NCBI RefSeq assembly: GCF_039534915.1
Contig: NZ_BAAAWE010000001.1
Location: 1,364,001-1,428,000 of the forward strand
Direction of reading: 5' to 3'
DNA: 64,000 nt
Origin: Streptomyces roseofulvus
GTDB lineage: Bacteria > Actinomycetota > Actinomycetes > Streptomycetales > Streptomycetaceae
Under the pieces are notes generated by a model. The model saw only the letters and a program-made list of their open reading frames with translations, had not been told where the DNA came from and searched no databases. Position 1 is the stretch's first letter. Each line of letters starts with the position of its first letter. A program made the translations under genes and the position numbers. Positions 27,575 through 35,883 of this stretch are shown piece after piece.

Positions 27575-28590
27575 CCGCGATCCAGTTGCTGATCGGCTTC
27601 CTCACGCTGGTCGTGAACGCCTTCTTCGTCGGCGCCGAGTTCGCCCTGATCTCGGTACGGCGCAGCCAGATCGAGCCCCTCGCGGAGGCCGGCGACCGCC
27701 GGGCCCGCAGCGTCGTCTGGGGTCTGGAACACGTCTCCGCGCTGCTCGCGGCGGCTCAGCTCGGCATCACGCTGTGCACCCTGGTGCTCGGCATCGTGGC
27801 CGAGCCGGCCATCGCGCACCTGCTGGAGCCCGTCTTCGACGCCGTCGGCGTGCCGCACGGCCTGGTCCACCCGATCTCGTTCGTGATCGCGCTGGCCGTG
27901 GCCACGTATCTGCACATGCTCCTCGGCGAGATGGTGCCGAAGAACATCGCGCTCGCGGAGCCGACCAGGACCGCCCTGCTCCTCGGTCCGCCGCTGGTGA
28001 CGCTGGCGCGCGCGCTGCGCCCGGTGATCTTCACCATCAACGCCTTCGCGAACACGCTGCTGAAGCTGCTGCGGGTGGAGGCGAAGAACGAGGTGGCGGC
28101 GACCTTCTCGGACGACGAGCTGGCCCGGATGGTCACCGACGCGAGCGACGCCGGTCTCCTCGACGACCGCGCGACCGAGCGTCTGCACGACGCGCTGGAG
28201 CTGGGCCGCCGCCCGGTGCGCGACGTGGTCATGCCGGTGGAGAAGGTGATGTACGCGCAGGTGGGCACCACTCCGGAACAGCTGGAGGCGCTGTCCGCCG
28301 AGTCGGGCTTCTCCCGCTTCCCCGTGGTGGACTCCGACCGCCGGATCCTGGGCTACCTCCATGTGAAGGACGCCCTGGACATCACCCCGCGCGACCTTCC
28401 GCTGCCGGTGTCGGCGCTGCGGCCGATCGCCCGCGTGCGGGCGGCGACGCCGATGGACGACGTGCTGACGGCGATGCGCCGCAGCCGTACGCACCTGGCG
28501 GCCGTGCTCGACGAGGACGGCAAGCTGGCCGGCCTGGTCACGATGGAGGACGTCCTCCGCGAGCTGGTGGGGCGCCCGGCGGCGCCGTAG
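27571..28590 (+). CDS. CNNM/CorC family membrane protein, second copy
   Basis: 339 residues. DUF21 domain (FVGAEFALISVRRSQIE and LGEMVPKNIALAEP) and a CBS pair (MPVEKVMYAQVG and LVTMEDVLRELVG), but no CorC_HlyC domain, so it is about 100 residues shorter than its partner. Translation is coupled by an ATGA overlap at 27571-27574. The pairing of a long and a short CNNM protein is common in actinobacteria and suggests a heteromer. Confidence 0.92.
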   Translation: MTAIQLLIGFLTLVVNAFFVGAEFALISVRRSQIEPLAEAGDRRARSVVWGLEHVSALLAAAQLGITLCTLVLGIVAEPAIAHLLEPVFDAVGVPHGLVHPISFVIALAVATYLHMLLGEMVPKNIALAEPTRTALLLGPPLVTLARALRPVIFTINAFANTLLKLLRVEAKNEVAATFSDDELARMVTDASDAGLLDDRATERLHDALELGRRPVRDVVMPVEKVMYAQVGTTPEQLEALSAESGFSRFPVVDSDRRILGYLHVKDALDITPRDLPLPVSALRPIARVRAATPMDDVLTAMRRSRTHLAAVLDEDGKLAGLVTMEDVLRELVGRPAAP

Positions 28591-28605
28591 GCGGTGCGAC
28601 GCGGA

Positions 28606-28642
28606 GGAAGGGCCCCGGGATCTCGGATCCCGGGGCCCTTCC
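28606..28642. terminator. Shared hairpin between convergent genes
   Basis: Perfect 16-base arms 28606-28621 and 28627-28642 with a CTCGG loop, between the CNNM stop and the stop of the convergent isomerase-like gene. Confidence 0.87.
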
Positions 28643-28669
28643 CGTGCCCGTTGCGGGGGGGGCGCGCCG

Positions 28670-29761
28670 TCAGAGGGCGGAGGCCGCGAGCCAGTCGTCG
28701 AGGAGGTCGCGGTCGCCGGTGCGGGTGAAGCGCGGGTCGTCGGGGGCGTACCGGCGGTGCAGCAGGAGGAGCAGTTCGCCGGCGTCCGCCGTCACGCTCG
28801 CGGTGGGCTCGGCGCCCGTACCGCTCCTGCTCCAGGTGAAACCGCCGCCGCCGAGCACCAGCGTCCAGACGGCGCCGCTGTCCCGTGCCGCCAGGCGGAG
28901 CACCGCGCCGTCGCGGTCGAGGTGGGCGAGCGGTTCGGCGATCCACGGGATGTACGGAGCCGTGGTGAGGAAGTGGTCGAGCGCGGCGGCCGCGGTGCCC
29001 GGGTCGATCGGCCGGGCGCTGCCGGTGAGCGCGATCTCGGCGTCGGCGAGGTGGACGACCGTCTCGGCCAGGAGATGGCGCGGGTAGTGGCGCACCGACG
29101 GGTCGGCGCCCGGTGACCACACGGGGGCCGCGGGATCGGCGGTACGGGCGGCGGTGGTGAAGCCCTGGGCGCGGGCGGCGAACCAGCCGGGGTACGCGGA
29201 CGGGTCGGCCGGCGGGTCCAGCGGCAGGTCCCCGGCGCGGACGCGGGTGGCGGGGCGGGCGGTCACGAGGTGCTCGGCCCAGCCGTGGACGGTGCCGAGG
29301 TGGCGGGTCAGGTCGCCGAGCGTCCAGCCGGGGCAGGTCGGCACGGGGGTGGCCGGGTCGACGTCCCCGACGGTGTCGGCGTACCGGCCCGCCCGCTCGG
29401 CGACGGCGTCGACGAGGGCGAGGTGGGCACCGTCGTCGAGGGCGAGGCGGGTCGCCTCGGGAGCGATGCGGGCCTCCTCGTCGAGGAGGGCTGGATGGGC
29501 GTCGTCGTCGTGCCGGAGGCCCGCGGGGACCGTGAGCAGCCCGTCGCGCCACGGCCCCGGCGGCTCCCTGAGCGCGGCGGCGCGGAAGAGCCCGTCGAGC
29601 GTGCGCCGGTCGGCGTGGCCGAGCCCGGAGAGGGCGTGCCCGGTGCTTTCGAGCCACTTCACGGCCGTGTCGCGGTCGAGGGTGTCCTCGTCGCTGGTCT
29701 CGACCGCCGTCACCAGCCCGGCCAGTGCCTCGGCCAGGGCGTTCAGGAGCGCGTCGCTCAT
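28670..29761 (-). CDS. Maleylpyruvate isomerase N-terminal (DinB-like, mycothiol) family protein with an extra N-terminal domain
   Basis: 363 residues from the ATG at 29761. Residues 1-90 form a separate helical domain (LAEALAGLVTAVETSDEDTL and GLGHADRRTLDGLFRAAALR). From about residue 125 the DinB-like mycothiol-dependent enzyme begins: VPTCPGWTLGDLTRHLGTVHGW, with its metal histidines, then HYPRHLLAETVVHLADAEIA. Such proteins are usually 200-260 residues, so this looks like a fusion. Reaction unknown. Confidence 0.8.
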   Translation of the reverse strand: MSDALLNALAEALAGLVTAVETSDEDTLDRDTAVKWLESTGHALSGLGHADRRTLDGLFRAAALREPPGPWRDGLLTVPAGLRHDDDAHPALLDEEARIAPEATRLALDDGAHLALVDAVAERAGRYADTVGDVDPATPVPTCPGWTLGDLTRHLGTVHGWAEHLVTARPATRVRAGDLPLDPPADPSAYPGWFAARAQGFTTAARTADPAAPVWSPGADPSVRHYPRHLLAETVVHLADAEIALTGSARPIDPGTAAAALDHFLTTAPYIPWIAEPLAHLDRDGAVLRLAARDSGAVWTLVLGGGGFTWSRSGTGAEPTASVTADAGELLLLLHRRYAPDDPRFTRTGDRDLLDDWLAASAL

Positions 29762-29825
29762 CGGGTTTCCCCTCCCGGGTTCTCCTCGGCACCCGCGCAT
29801 ACCGCACGGTATGATCGGGTCCGCC

Positions 29826-30608
29826 ATGGAGATCAATGCCACGTACAACAGTCTCGTCGCCGTCGGGGACAGCTTCACCGAGGGTATGTCGGACCTGAGG
29901 CCCGACGGTTCGTACCGGGGCTGGGCGGACGTCCTCGCGGGCCGGCTCGCCGCTCGCACGCCCGGCTTCCGGTACGCCAACCTCGCGGTGCGCGGGAAGC
30001 TCATCGGACAGATCGTCGAGGAGCAAGTCGCCCTGGCGGCAGGGATGAAGGCGGACGTGGTCACCCTCGTCGGCGGCCTCAACGACACCCTCCGCCCCAA
30101 GGTCGACATGGTCCGCGTGAAGGACCTCCTGACCGAGGCCGTGGAACGCCTCACACCCCACTGCGGGCAGCTGGTCCTGATGCGGAGCCCCGGCCGGAAC
30201 GGTCCGGTCATGCACCGCTTCCGCCCCCGGATGGAGGAGCTCTTCGGCCACATCGACGAGCTGGCCGCCCGGCACGGCGCGCTCGTGGTCGACCTGTACG
30301 GGGCGCCGGTCCTCGGCGACCCCCGGCTGTGGGACGTGGACCGGCTGCACCTCACGGCCGACGGCCACCGGCGGGTGGCGGAGGCCGTGTGGCAGAGCCT
30401 GGGGCTCGCCGCCGAGAGCGACTGGCGGGCGCCGCTCCCGGCCGCCGTACGGCCGGGCTGGGTGACGCGGCGCGCCGCGGACGCCCGGTTCGCCAGGGAA
30501 CACCTCGGTCCGTGGATCGGCCGCCGCCTCACCGGTCGCTCGTCCGGCGACGGCCGCCCGCCGAAGCGGCCCGAGCTGCTGCCGTACGAGACGCGGTCCG
30601 AGGTCTGA
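29826..30608 (+). CDS. SGNH/GDSL-family hydrolase
   Basis: 260 residues from the ATG at 29826. Catalytic blocks are in order: VGDSFTEGM (block I Ser), LAVRGKL (block II Gly), VGGLNDTL (block III Asn) and DVDRLHLTADGH (block V Asp and His). There is no signal peptide, so it probably acts inside the cell on an ester or acyl chain. The last 60 residues are basic and rich in Arg. Divergent from the isomerase-like gene across 64 bp. Confidence 0.9.
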   Translation: MEINATYNSLVAVGDSFTEGMSDLRPDGSYRGWADVLAGRLAARTPGFRYANLAVRGKLIGQIVEEQVALAAGMKADVVTLVGGLNDTLRPKVDMVRVKDLLTEAVERLTPHCGQLVLMRSPGRNGPVMHRFRPRMEELFGHIDELAARHGALVVDLYGAPVLGDPRLWDVDRLHLTADGHRRVAEAVWQSLGLAAESDWRAPLPAAVRPGWVTRRAADARFAREHLGPWIGRRLTGRSSGDGRPPKRPELLPYETRSEV

Positions 30609-30693
30609 GCCGGCGGCGGGCACCTGCCGCGTGACGTGGGTCTCGTAGCAAGCTCCAGCCGGGACCACGGCGCTGGCCTGCAGAAATCACCAG

Positions 30694-30708
30694 TAAACTC
30701 TGGACACG
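30694..30708 (+). promoter_or_regulatory. Candidate -10 element giving a leaderless purB transcript
   Basis: TAAACT at 30694-30699 is the only good -10-like hexamer before purB. Transcription would begin about seven bases later, on or next to the GTG start at 30708. No ribosome site is visible and no clear -35 is seen. Confidence 0.45.
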
Positions 30709-32150
30709 TGACTGCTGCGACTGTGAAGCCCCGTATCCCCAACGTCCTGGCCGGCCGCTACGCCTCCGCGGAGCTCGCCGTCCTCTGGTCCCCCGAGCAG
30801 AAGGTGAAGCTGGAGCGCCAGCTGTGGCTCGCCGTGCTGCGTGCCCAGAAGGACCTCGGGATCGAGGTTCCGGACGCGGCGATCGCCGACTACGAGCGCG
30901 TCCTCGACCAGGTCGACCTCGGCTCCATCGCCGAGCGCGAGAAGGTCACCCGGCACGACGTGAAGGCCCGCATCGAGGAGTTCAACGCCCTCGCCGGCCA
31001 TGAGCACGTGCACAAGGGCATGACCTCCCGTGACCTCACGGAGAACGTCGAGCAGCTCCAGATCCGCCTCTCCCTGGAGCTGGTCCGGGACCGTACGGTG
31101 GCCGTCCTCGCCCGCCTGGGCAAGCTGTCCGCCGAGTACGGCGAGCTGGTCATGGCCGGGCGCTCGCACAACGTCGCCGCGCAGGCCACCACCCTCGGCA
31201 AGCGCTTCGCGACCACCGCGGACGAGCTGCTCGTGGCGTACACCCGCCTGGAGGACCTGCTCGGCCGCTACCCGCTGCGCGGCATCAAGGGCCCGGTGGG
31301 CACCGCCCAGGACATGCTCGACCTGCTCGGCGGCGACGCCGGCAAGCTCGCCGAGCTGGAGCAGCGCATCGCCGGCCACCTCGGCTTCGCGCACGCCTTC
31401 ACCTCGGTCGGCCAGGTCTACCCGCGCTCGCTCGACTACGACGTGGTCACCGCGCTGGTGCAGCTCGCCGCCGGCCCGTCGTCGATCGCCAAGACGATCC
31501 GCCTGATGGCCGGCCACGAGCTGGTCACCGAGGGCTTCAAGCCCGGCCAGGTCGGCTCCTCCGCGATGCCGCACAAGATGAACACCCGCTCCTGCGAGCG
31601 CGTCAACGGCCTCATGGTCATCCTGCGCGGTTACGCCTCGATGACCGGCGAGCTGGCCGGCGACCAGTGGAACGAGGGCGACGTGTCCTGCTCCGTCGTT
31701 CGCCGCGTGGCGCTGCCGGACGCGTTCTTCGCGCTCGACGGCCTGCTGGAGACCTTCCTCACCGTGCTCGACGAGTTCGGCGCCTTCCCGGCCGTCGTCG
31801 CCCGCGAGCTCGACCGCTACCTCCCGTTCCTCGCCACCACCAAGGTCCTCATGGCCTCGGTCCGCGCCGGCGTGGGCCGCGAGCTCGCCCACGAGGCGAT
31901 CAAGGAGAACGCGGTGGCGTCGGCCCTCGCCATGCGCGAGCAGGGCGTGGAGCGCAACGAGCTGCTCGACAAGCTCGCCGCCGACGACCGCATCCCGCTG
32001 GACCGCGCGCAGCTCGACGAGCTGATGGCGGACAAGCTGTCCTTCACCGGCGCCGCCGCCGATCAGGTCGCCACCGTGGTGTCCCGGATCGAGGAGCTCG
32101 TCAAGCAGCACCCCGAGGCCGCCGCCTACACCCCGGGCGCGATCCTCTGA
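30708..32150 (+). CDS. purB: Adenylosuccinate lyase
   Basis: 480 residues from a GTG at 30708. It acts twice in purine synthesis, releasing fumarate from SAICAR and adenylosuccinate. The superfamily signature is GSSAMPHKMNTRSCERVNG, the catalytic His region is EHVHKGMTSRDLTEN and the other is AGRSHNVAAQATT. Frame is open upstream but alignments start near VKPRIPNVLAGRYAS. No Shine-Dalgarno is present; see the -10 candidate. The DNA glycosylase gene begins at its stop. Confidence 0.96.
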   Translation: MTAATVKPRIPNVLAGRYASAELAVLWSPEQKVKLERQLWLAVLRAQKDLGIEVPDAAIADYERVLDQVDLGSIAEREKVTRHDVKARIEEFNALAGHEHVHKGMTSRDLTENVEQLQIRLSLELVRDRTVAVLARLGKLSAEYGELVMAGRSHNVAAQATTLGKRFATTADELLVAYTRLEDLLGRYPLRGIKGPVGTAQDMLDLLGGDAGKLAELEQRIAGHLGFAHAFTSVGQVYPRSLDYDVVTALVQLAAGPSSIAKTIRLMAGHELVTEGFKPGQVGSSAMPHKMNTRSCERVNGLMVILRGYASMTGELAGDQWNEGDVSCSVVRRVALPDAFFALDGLLETFLTVLDEFGAFPAVVARELDRYLPFLATTKVLMASVRAGVGRELAHEAIKENAVASALAMREQGVERNELLDKLAADDRIPLDRAQLDELMADKLSFTGAAADQVATVVSRIEELVKQHPEAAAYTPGAIL

Positions 32151-32710
32151 CCCGGACCCGCCGGTTCACCCGCGAGGAACTGGAGGCCGCCCGCGACCGC
32201 GTCGTCCCCGACGTGGCCGAGGGCGGCCTCGCCGTTCTCTTCTGCGGCATCAACCCGGGCCTGATGACCGCCGCGACCGGGCACCACTTCGCCCGCCCGG
32301 GCAACCGCTTCTGGCCGGTGCTCCACCTCTCCGGCTTCACGCCGCGCCTGCTGCGCCCCGACGAGCAGGACGAGCTGCTCTCGTACGGGCTCGGCATCAC
32401 CAATGTCGCGGCCCGGCCGACCGCGCGCGCCGACGAACTGAGCCGCGAGGAGTACGTCGAGGGCGGCCGCATCCTCACCGAGAAGGTCCTCCGGCTGAAG
32501 CCCCGCTGGCTCGCGGTCGTCGGCGTGACCGCGTACCGCACCGCCTTCGGTGAACCGAGGGCGGCCATCGGTCCTCAGGAGCGGACCATCGGCACGACGC
32601 GGATCTGGGCCCTGCCCAATCCGAGTGGACTGAACGCGCACTGGACGGCGGAGACGATGGCGGAGGAGTACGCACGACTGCGGCGGGCGGCCGGCCTGCC
32701 GCCCGCATGA
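32147..32710 (+). CDS. mug: G/U(T) mismatch-specific DNA glycosylase (Mug/TDG)
   Basis: About 187 residues. Removes uracil or thymine mispaired with G. GINPGLMTAATGHHFARPGN is the catalytic loop and NPSGLNAHW the insertion loop. The start is unusual: the family N-terminus RFTREELEAARDRVVPDV has no ATG or GTG before it, and the frame at the purB stop reads CTG (overlapping as CTGA). Either CTG is used or a shorter protein starts at the GTG at 32213. Confidence 0.88.
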   Translation: MTRTRRFTREELEAARDRVVPDVAEGGLAVLFCGINPGLMTAATGHHFARPGNRFWPVLHLSGFTPRLLRPDEQDELLSYGLGITNVAARPTARADELSREEYVEGGRILTEKVLRLKPRWLAVVGVTAYRTAFGEPRAAIGPQERTIGTTRIWALPNPSGLNAHWTAETMAEEYARLRRAAGLPPA

Positions 32711-32773
32711 CGAGTCACACCGCCGTCCCCCTCGGCCGCGCCGCGGAGACCGATGGCGGCGCCCCCTCACGTC

Positions 32774-33211
32774 TCACGGCGGGTCCACGTCCGTGACGAC
32801 GGCGAGGAGCTGGAACGGCAGCTCCTTGTCCCACTGCGAGACGCCCAGCCCGATCCATCTGGTGTCCACGCGCCACAGCGTGAGGTCCGGAACGTGCGCG
32901 CACAGCACGGACCAGGGCTCCGGCAGCAGTTCCCCCTCCATGCTGCGATGGTGCAGCGACCACAGGCTCATGCGGTCCGGTTCGCCCCAGCGCGCGGCGA
33001 GCAGCGCGGCCAGCCCGTCCCGCTCCGCTTCGTACTGTTCCTCGACCGCTTCCCGGCGGCTTCCGTCGTCCTCCCAGAAGTCCTCGCTGGTGGCCAGCGC
33101 GGCGACATGGAAACCGGGCCCGCTGTCGAGGTGGCCGGCCTGCTCCGGCCCTGCCGGGAACTCCCTCGACCGCAGTAAGTCGAGGTCCGACAGAAGGCGT
33201 GTCGTGGTCAT
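32774..33211 (-). CDS. Conserved hypothetical protein
   Basis: 145 residues from the ATG at 33211 (MTTTRLLSDLDLLRSREFPA). Compact alpha/beta composition rich in Trp and acidic residues: SEDFWEDDGSRREAVEEQY, MSLWSLHHRSMEGELLPEPW and WIGLGVSQWDKELPFQLLAV. No signal, membrane segment or catalytic motif stands out. The pattern resembles small Streptomyces immunity-like or SMI-type proteins, but I cannot name a family. Confidence 0.6.
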   Translation of the reverse strand: MTTTRLLSDLDLLRSREFPAGPEQAGHLDSGPGFHVAALATSEDFWEDDGSRREAVEEQYEAERDGLAALLAARWGEPDRMSLWSLHHRSMEGELLPEPWSVLCAHVPDLTLWRVDTRWIGLGVSQWDKELPFQLLAVVTDVDPP

Positions 33212-33466
33212 GCGCCCAGTAAACCGCCCGCCACTGACAGTTGGCGCCACGTCAGTCAGCCCCGGGCACGGACCGGGGAGCCGACCGGGAAGGACCGGAG
33301 AGCGGGCCGAAGAGGGGACCAGGACGGAGAGCCGGGAGCGGACCCGGGAGCGGACCGGTGTCTCGGCGCGGACACGGCCCGGACACGGCCAGGGGGCGGC
33401 CCTCGCCGCCTCCGGAACCATTGAGTACCATCCGCCTGAGACGGGCACGAGCTGGGAGGACACACG

Positions 33467-34624
33467 GTGGGGCGGCTGACCGGCGGGGATCCGTCGCTGC
33501 TGCGGCGGATCAATTCCGCGGTGGTACTCCATGCTCTGCGCGGCTCCGACGCGCGCACGCTCACGGATCTGACCCGGATCACCGGGCTGTCCCGGCCGAC
33601 CGTCGAAGGCGTCGTCGAGGGACTCATCGAAGGCGGGCTCGTCGTCGAGGCCGCACCCGAGGAGGGTGAGGCACGGCGCCAGGGCCGCCCCGCCCGGAGG
33701 TTCCGCTTCCGCGCCGAGGCCGGTCATCTCCTCGGCATCGAGATCGGCCCGCACCGCGTCGCCGCCCTCCTCTCCGGCCTCGACGGCCGGATCATCAGCG
33801 CCGGCGCGCGCGAGGTGTCGGAGACCGCGCCGGAGGACGAACGCCTGGACAAGGTGCGCACGGTCGTCGCCGACGTCCTGCGCCGCGCCGGGGTGCCCCG
33901 GTCGAACCTGCGGGCGGTCGGCGTCGGCACCCCCGGAATCGTGGAGGCCGACGGCACGGTGCGGCTCGGCACCGCGCTGCCCGGCTGGACCGGCCTCGCG
34001 CTCGGCGAACGGCTGCGCCGCTCCTTCCGCTGCCCGGTGATCGTGGAGAACGACGCCAACGCGGCGGCGGTCGCCGAGCACTGGAAGGGCGCCGCGACCG
34101 ACTCCGACGACATCGTCTTCGTGCTCGCCGGGCTGAGCCCCGGCGCGGGCTCGCTGATCGGCGGCCGGCTGCACCGCGGCTACGGCGGCGCGGCGGGCGA
34201 GATCGGCGCGCTGCACCTGCTGGGGCGCGGCGTCACGCCGGAGCACCTGCTGTCGACGACCGACGAGCCTCTGCACCCGCTCGACGAGCAGGCGGTGACG
34301 GAGGTCTTCGCGCTGGCGAGGAAGGGCGATGCCCGGGCCCAGGCGGCGGTCGAGCGGTTCATCCAGCGGCTGGTGCACGACGTCGGCGCCCTCGTGCTGG
34401 CGCTCGATCCGGAACTGGTGGTGGTCGGCGGCTGGGCGGCCGGCCTGGACGGGGTGCTGCAGCCGCTCCGCGACGAACTGGCGCGGTTCTGCCTCCGCCC
34501 GCCGCGCGTGGTGCTCTCGCTGCTCGGTGAGGCCGCCGTCGGGACGGGCGCGCTGCGCCTCGCGCTCGACCACGTGGAGGAGCAACTGTTCGCCGTCGAG
34601 GGCAGCGTGACGGCCCGGCGCTGA
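33467..34624 (+). CDS. ROK family transcriptional regulator
   Basis: 385 residues from a GTG at 33467, with a GGGAGGA site at 33454-33460. An N-terminal winged helix (TLTDLTRITGLSRPTVEGVV) precedes the actin-like ROK kinase domain with VGVGTPGIVEADG and VENDANAAAVAEHW. The zinc motif usual for ROK proteins (CxCGxxGC) is missing; the equivalent region reads GEIGALHLLGRGVTPEH. It probably senses a sugar without phosphorylating it. No sugar transport gene is adjacent. Confidence 0.88.
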   Translation: MGRLTGGDPSLLRRINSAVVLHALRGSDARTLTDLTRITGLSRPTVEGVVEGLIEGGLVVEAAPEEGEARRQGRPARRFRFRAEAGHLLGIEIGPHRVAALLSGLDGRIISAGAREVSETAPEDERLDKVRTVVADVLRRAGVPRSNLRAVGVGTPGIVEADGTVRLGTALPGWTGLALGERLRRSFRCPVIVENDANAAAVAEHWKGAATDSDDIVFVLAGLSPGAGSLIGGRLHRGYGGAAGEIGALHLLGRGVTPEHLLSTTDEPLHPLDEQAVTEVFALARKGDARAQAAVERFIQRLVHDVGALVLALDPELVVVGGWAAGLDGVLQPLRDELARFCLRPPRVVLSLLGEAAVGTGALRLALDHVEEQLFAVEGSVTARR

Positions 34625-34694
34625 GCCCGCGGCGAGCAGGCGTGCACGTACGCGTGCACCGTCCTCACTCCCTCCCGATCGGTATCAGGAAATG

Positions 34695-34728
34695 GCGAAG
34701 ACCCGGCCTCGGAAGGCCGGGTCTTCGC
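34695..34728. terminator. Shared hairpin between ROK and GntR genes
   Basis: Perfect 15-base arms ending at 34709 and beginning at 34714 with a CGGA loop, between the convergent ROK and GntR stops. Confidence 0.85.
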
Positions 34729-34773
34729 ACTGCCCGGGGCGGCGGCTCTCGGGAGCCGCCGCGGCGGGCCGGG

Positions 34774-35514
34774 TCAGGAGGCCATCGCCAGGTCGACGGA
34801 GTCGCCGAAGGTGAGACGGCAGGTGTCGGCGCGGTAGGTGGCGACGGAGACGGCGGCGGTACGGCCGCCGGAGAGGTAGCGGGTCGTCACGACCAGCACC
34901 GGCGAGCCCGGCAGGCGGTCCAGCTCCTTGGCGTCGTCCGCGCGCGCGGAGCCCAGCTCCACCGAACGGTCCTGGCCGTCGAGGGCCAGGTGCTGGAGCT
35001 CGCGCAGCACGGCGCGCGCACCGGCGGGCCCGGTGGGGGCGTCGAGGGCGGTGAGGCCGGCGACCGAGCCGGCGGGCACGTACAACAGTTCCGCGGCGAC
35101 GGCCTGGCCCTGGCTGAGGCGCACCCGGCGCACCAGGTGCACGTCCTCGTCGGCCGCGGTCTCCAGCAGACGCGCGACGGCGACGGGGGCCTTGCCGAGG
35201 ACGGCGTCCTGCGCCTCCCAGGCGTCGTCGCCGACGCCGGGCCAGGCGTGCTGCTTGGTCGAGACGTCGACGCCGACGCGCGGGGGCGCGACCGTCGTGC
35301 CGACGCCGCGCCGGCGCTGAAGGCGTCCTTCGAGCTCCAGCTGCTCCAGGGCCTGGCGGAGCGTGGCCCGGGCGACGCCGAAGCGGGCCGCGAGCTCGCG
35401 CTCGTTGGGCAGGATCTCACCGACCGCGAAGTCGGAGTCGAGAGCTTCGCCGATCACCGTCTTGAGGTGCTGGTACTTCGGTTCCTGGACCGATTCCAGC
35501 TGCGTGGTCCCCAC
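34774..35514 (-). CDS. GntR family regulator (HutC/UTRA type)
   Basis: 246 residues from a GTG at 35514 with a GGAGGA site upstream. The N-terminal winged helix has LPNERELAARFGVARATLRQ and ALEQLELEGRLQRRRGVGT. The C-terminal UTRA effector domain ends VATYRADTCRLTFGD. HutC-type regulators bind GGTC-type palindromes; one is built into its own promoter (35613-35626), so it is very probably autoregulated. The effector is unknown. It differs from DasR itself. Confidence 0.92.
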   Translation of the reverse strand: MGTTQLESVQEPKYQHLKTVIGEALDSDFAVGEILPNERELAARFGVARATLRQALEQLELEGRLQRRRGVGTTVAPPRVGVDVSTKQHAWPGVGDDAWEAQDAVLGKAPVAVARLLETAADEDVHLVRRVRLSQGQAVAAELLYVPAGSVAGLTALDAPTGPAGARAVLRELQHLALDGQDRSVELGSARADDAKELDRLPGSPVLVVTTRYLSGGRTAAVSVATYRADTCRLTFGDSVDLAMAS

Positions 35515-35591
35515 CCTGTCCTCCGCAATTCGCCGTGTCCCGCGGCGTTTCCGCGCCCTTGTTTATTAAAGGTTCCTGCACTAACTCTGCG

Positions 35592-35626
35592 ACCATAAGG
35601 CGAGCCACCACCTTGGTCAAGACCAA
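35592..35626 (-). promoter_or_regulatory. GntR promoter with an embedded dre-like operator
   Basis: On the minus strand TTGACC (35615-35620) and TATGGT (35592-35597) are separated by exactly 17 bp, a near-consensus promoter with a start near 35585. The -35 lies inside the perfect palindrome TTGGTCAAGACCAA (35613-35626), which closely resembles the GntR/DasR-type site TGGTCTAGACCA. Confidence 0.75.
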
Positions 35627-35723
35627 TCCTCCGCCGAACGTCCGGAAATGTGACCCTCTGACCTTGATCGTTCACAGGACGTTCGCACCCCCGTGAGGCG
35701 GGCACACGGGCCCGTAGACGCAT

Positions 35724-35758
35724 GAAGACCCGCCCACCGGTCCGGTGGGCGGGTCTTC
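35724..35758 (+). terminator. Strong hairpin with no gene before it
   Basis: Perfect 17-base arms 35724-35740 and 35742-35758. No plus-strand gene ends here: the GntR gene reads away to the left. It may insulate the hydrolase promoter, or end a short untranslated transcript from the GntR promoter region. Confidence 0.75.
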
Positions 35759-35835
35759 TGGAGGAAGGAAGGGCGAGCGGCGCGATCCGGCGGCGCCACT
35801 TTCGGCAGGACTCTTGAACTCGCGGCTACCGACCA

Positions 35836-35871
35836 GTACATCTTGCTGACAGGACGTCTAAGAGGATGTAC
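35836..35871. promoter_or_regulatory. GTACATC inverted repeat before the hydrolase gene
   Basis: GTACATC (35836-35842) and GATGTAC (35865-35871) are perfectly complementary and 22 bp apart, ending 12 bp before the start codon. The region between is AT-richer. It is a likely operator or promoter element. Confidence 0.45.
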
Positions 35872-35883
35872 GAGGGAGCCTCC

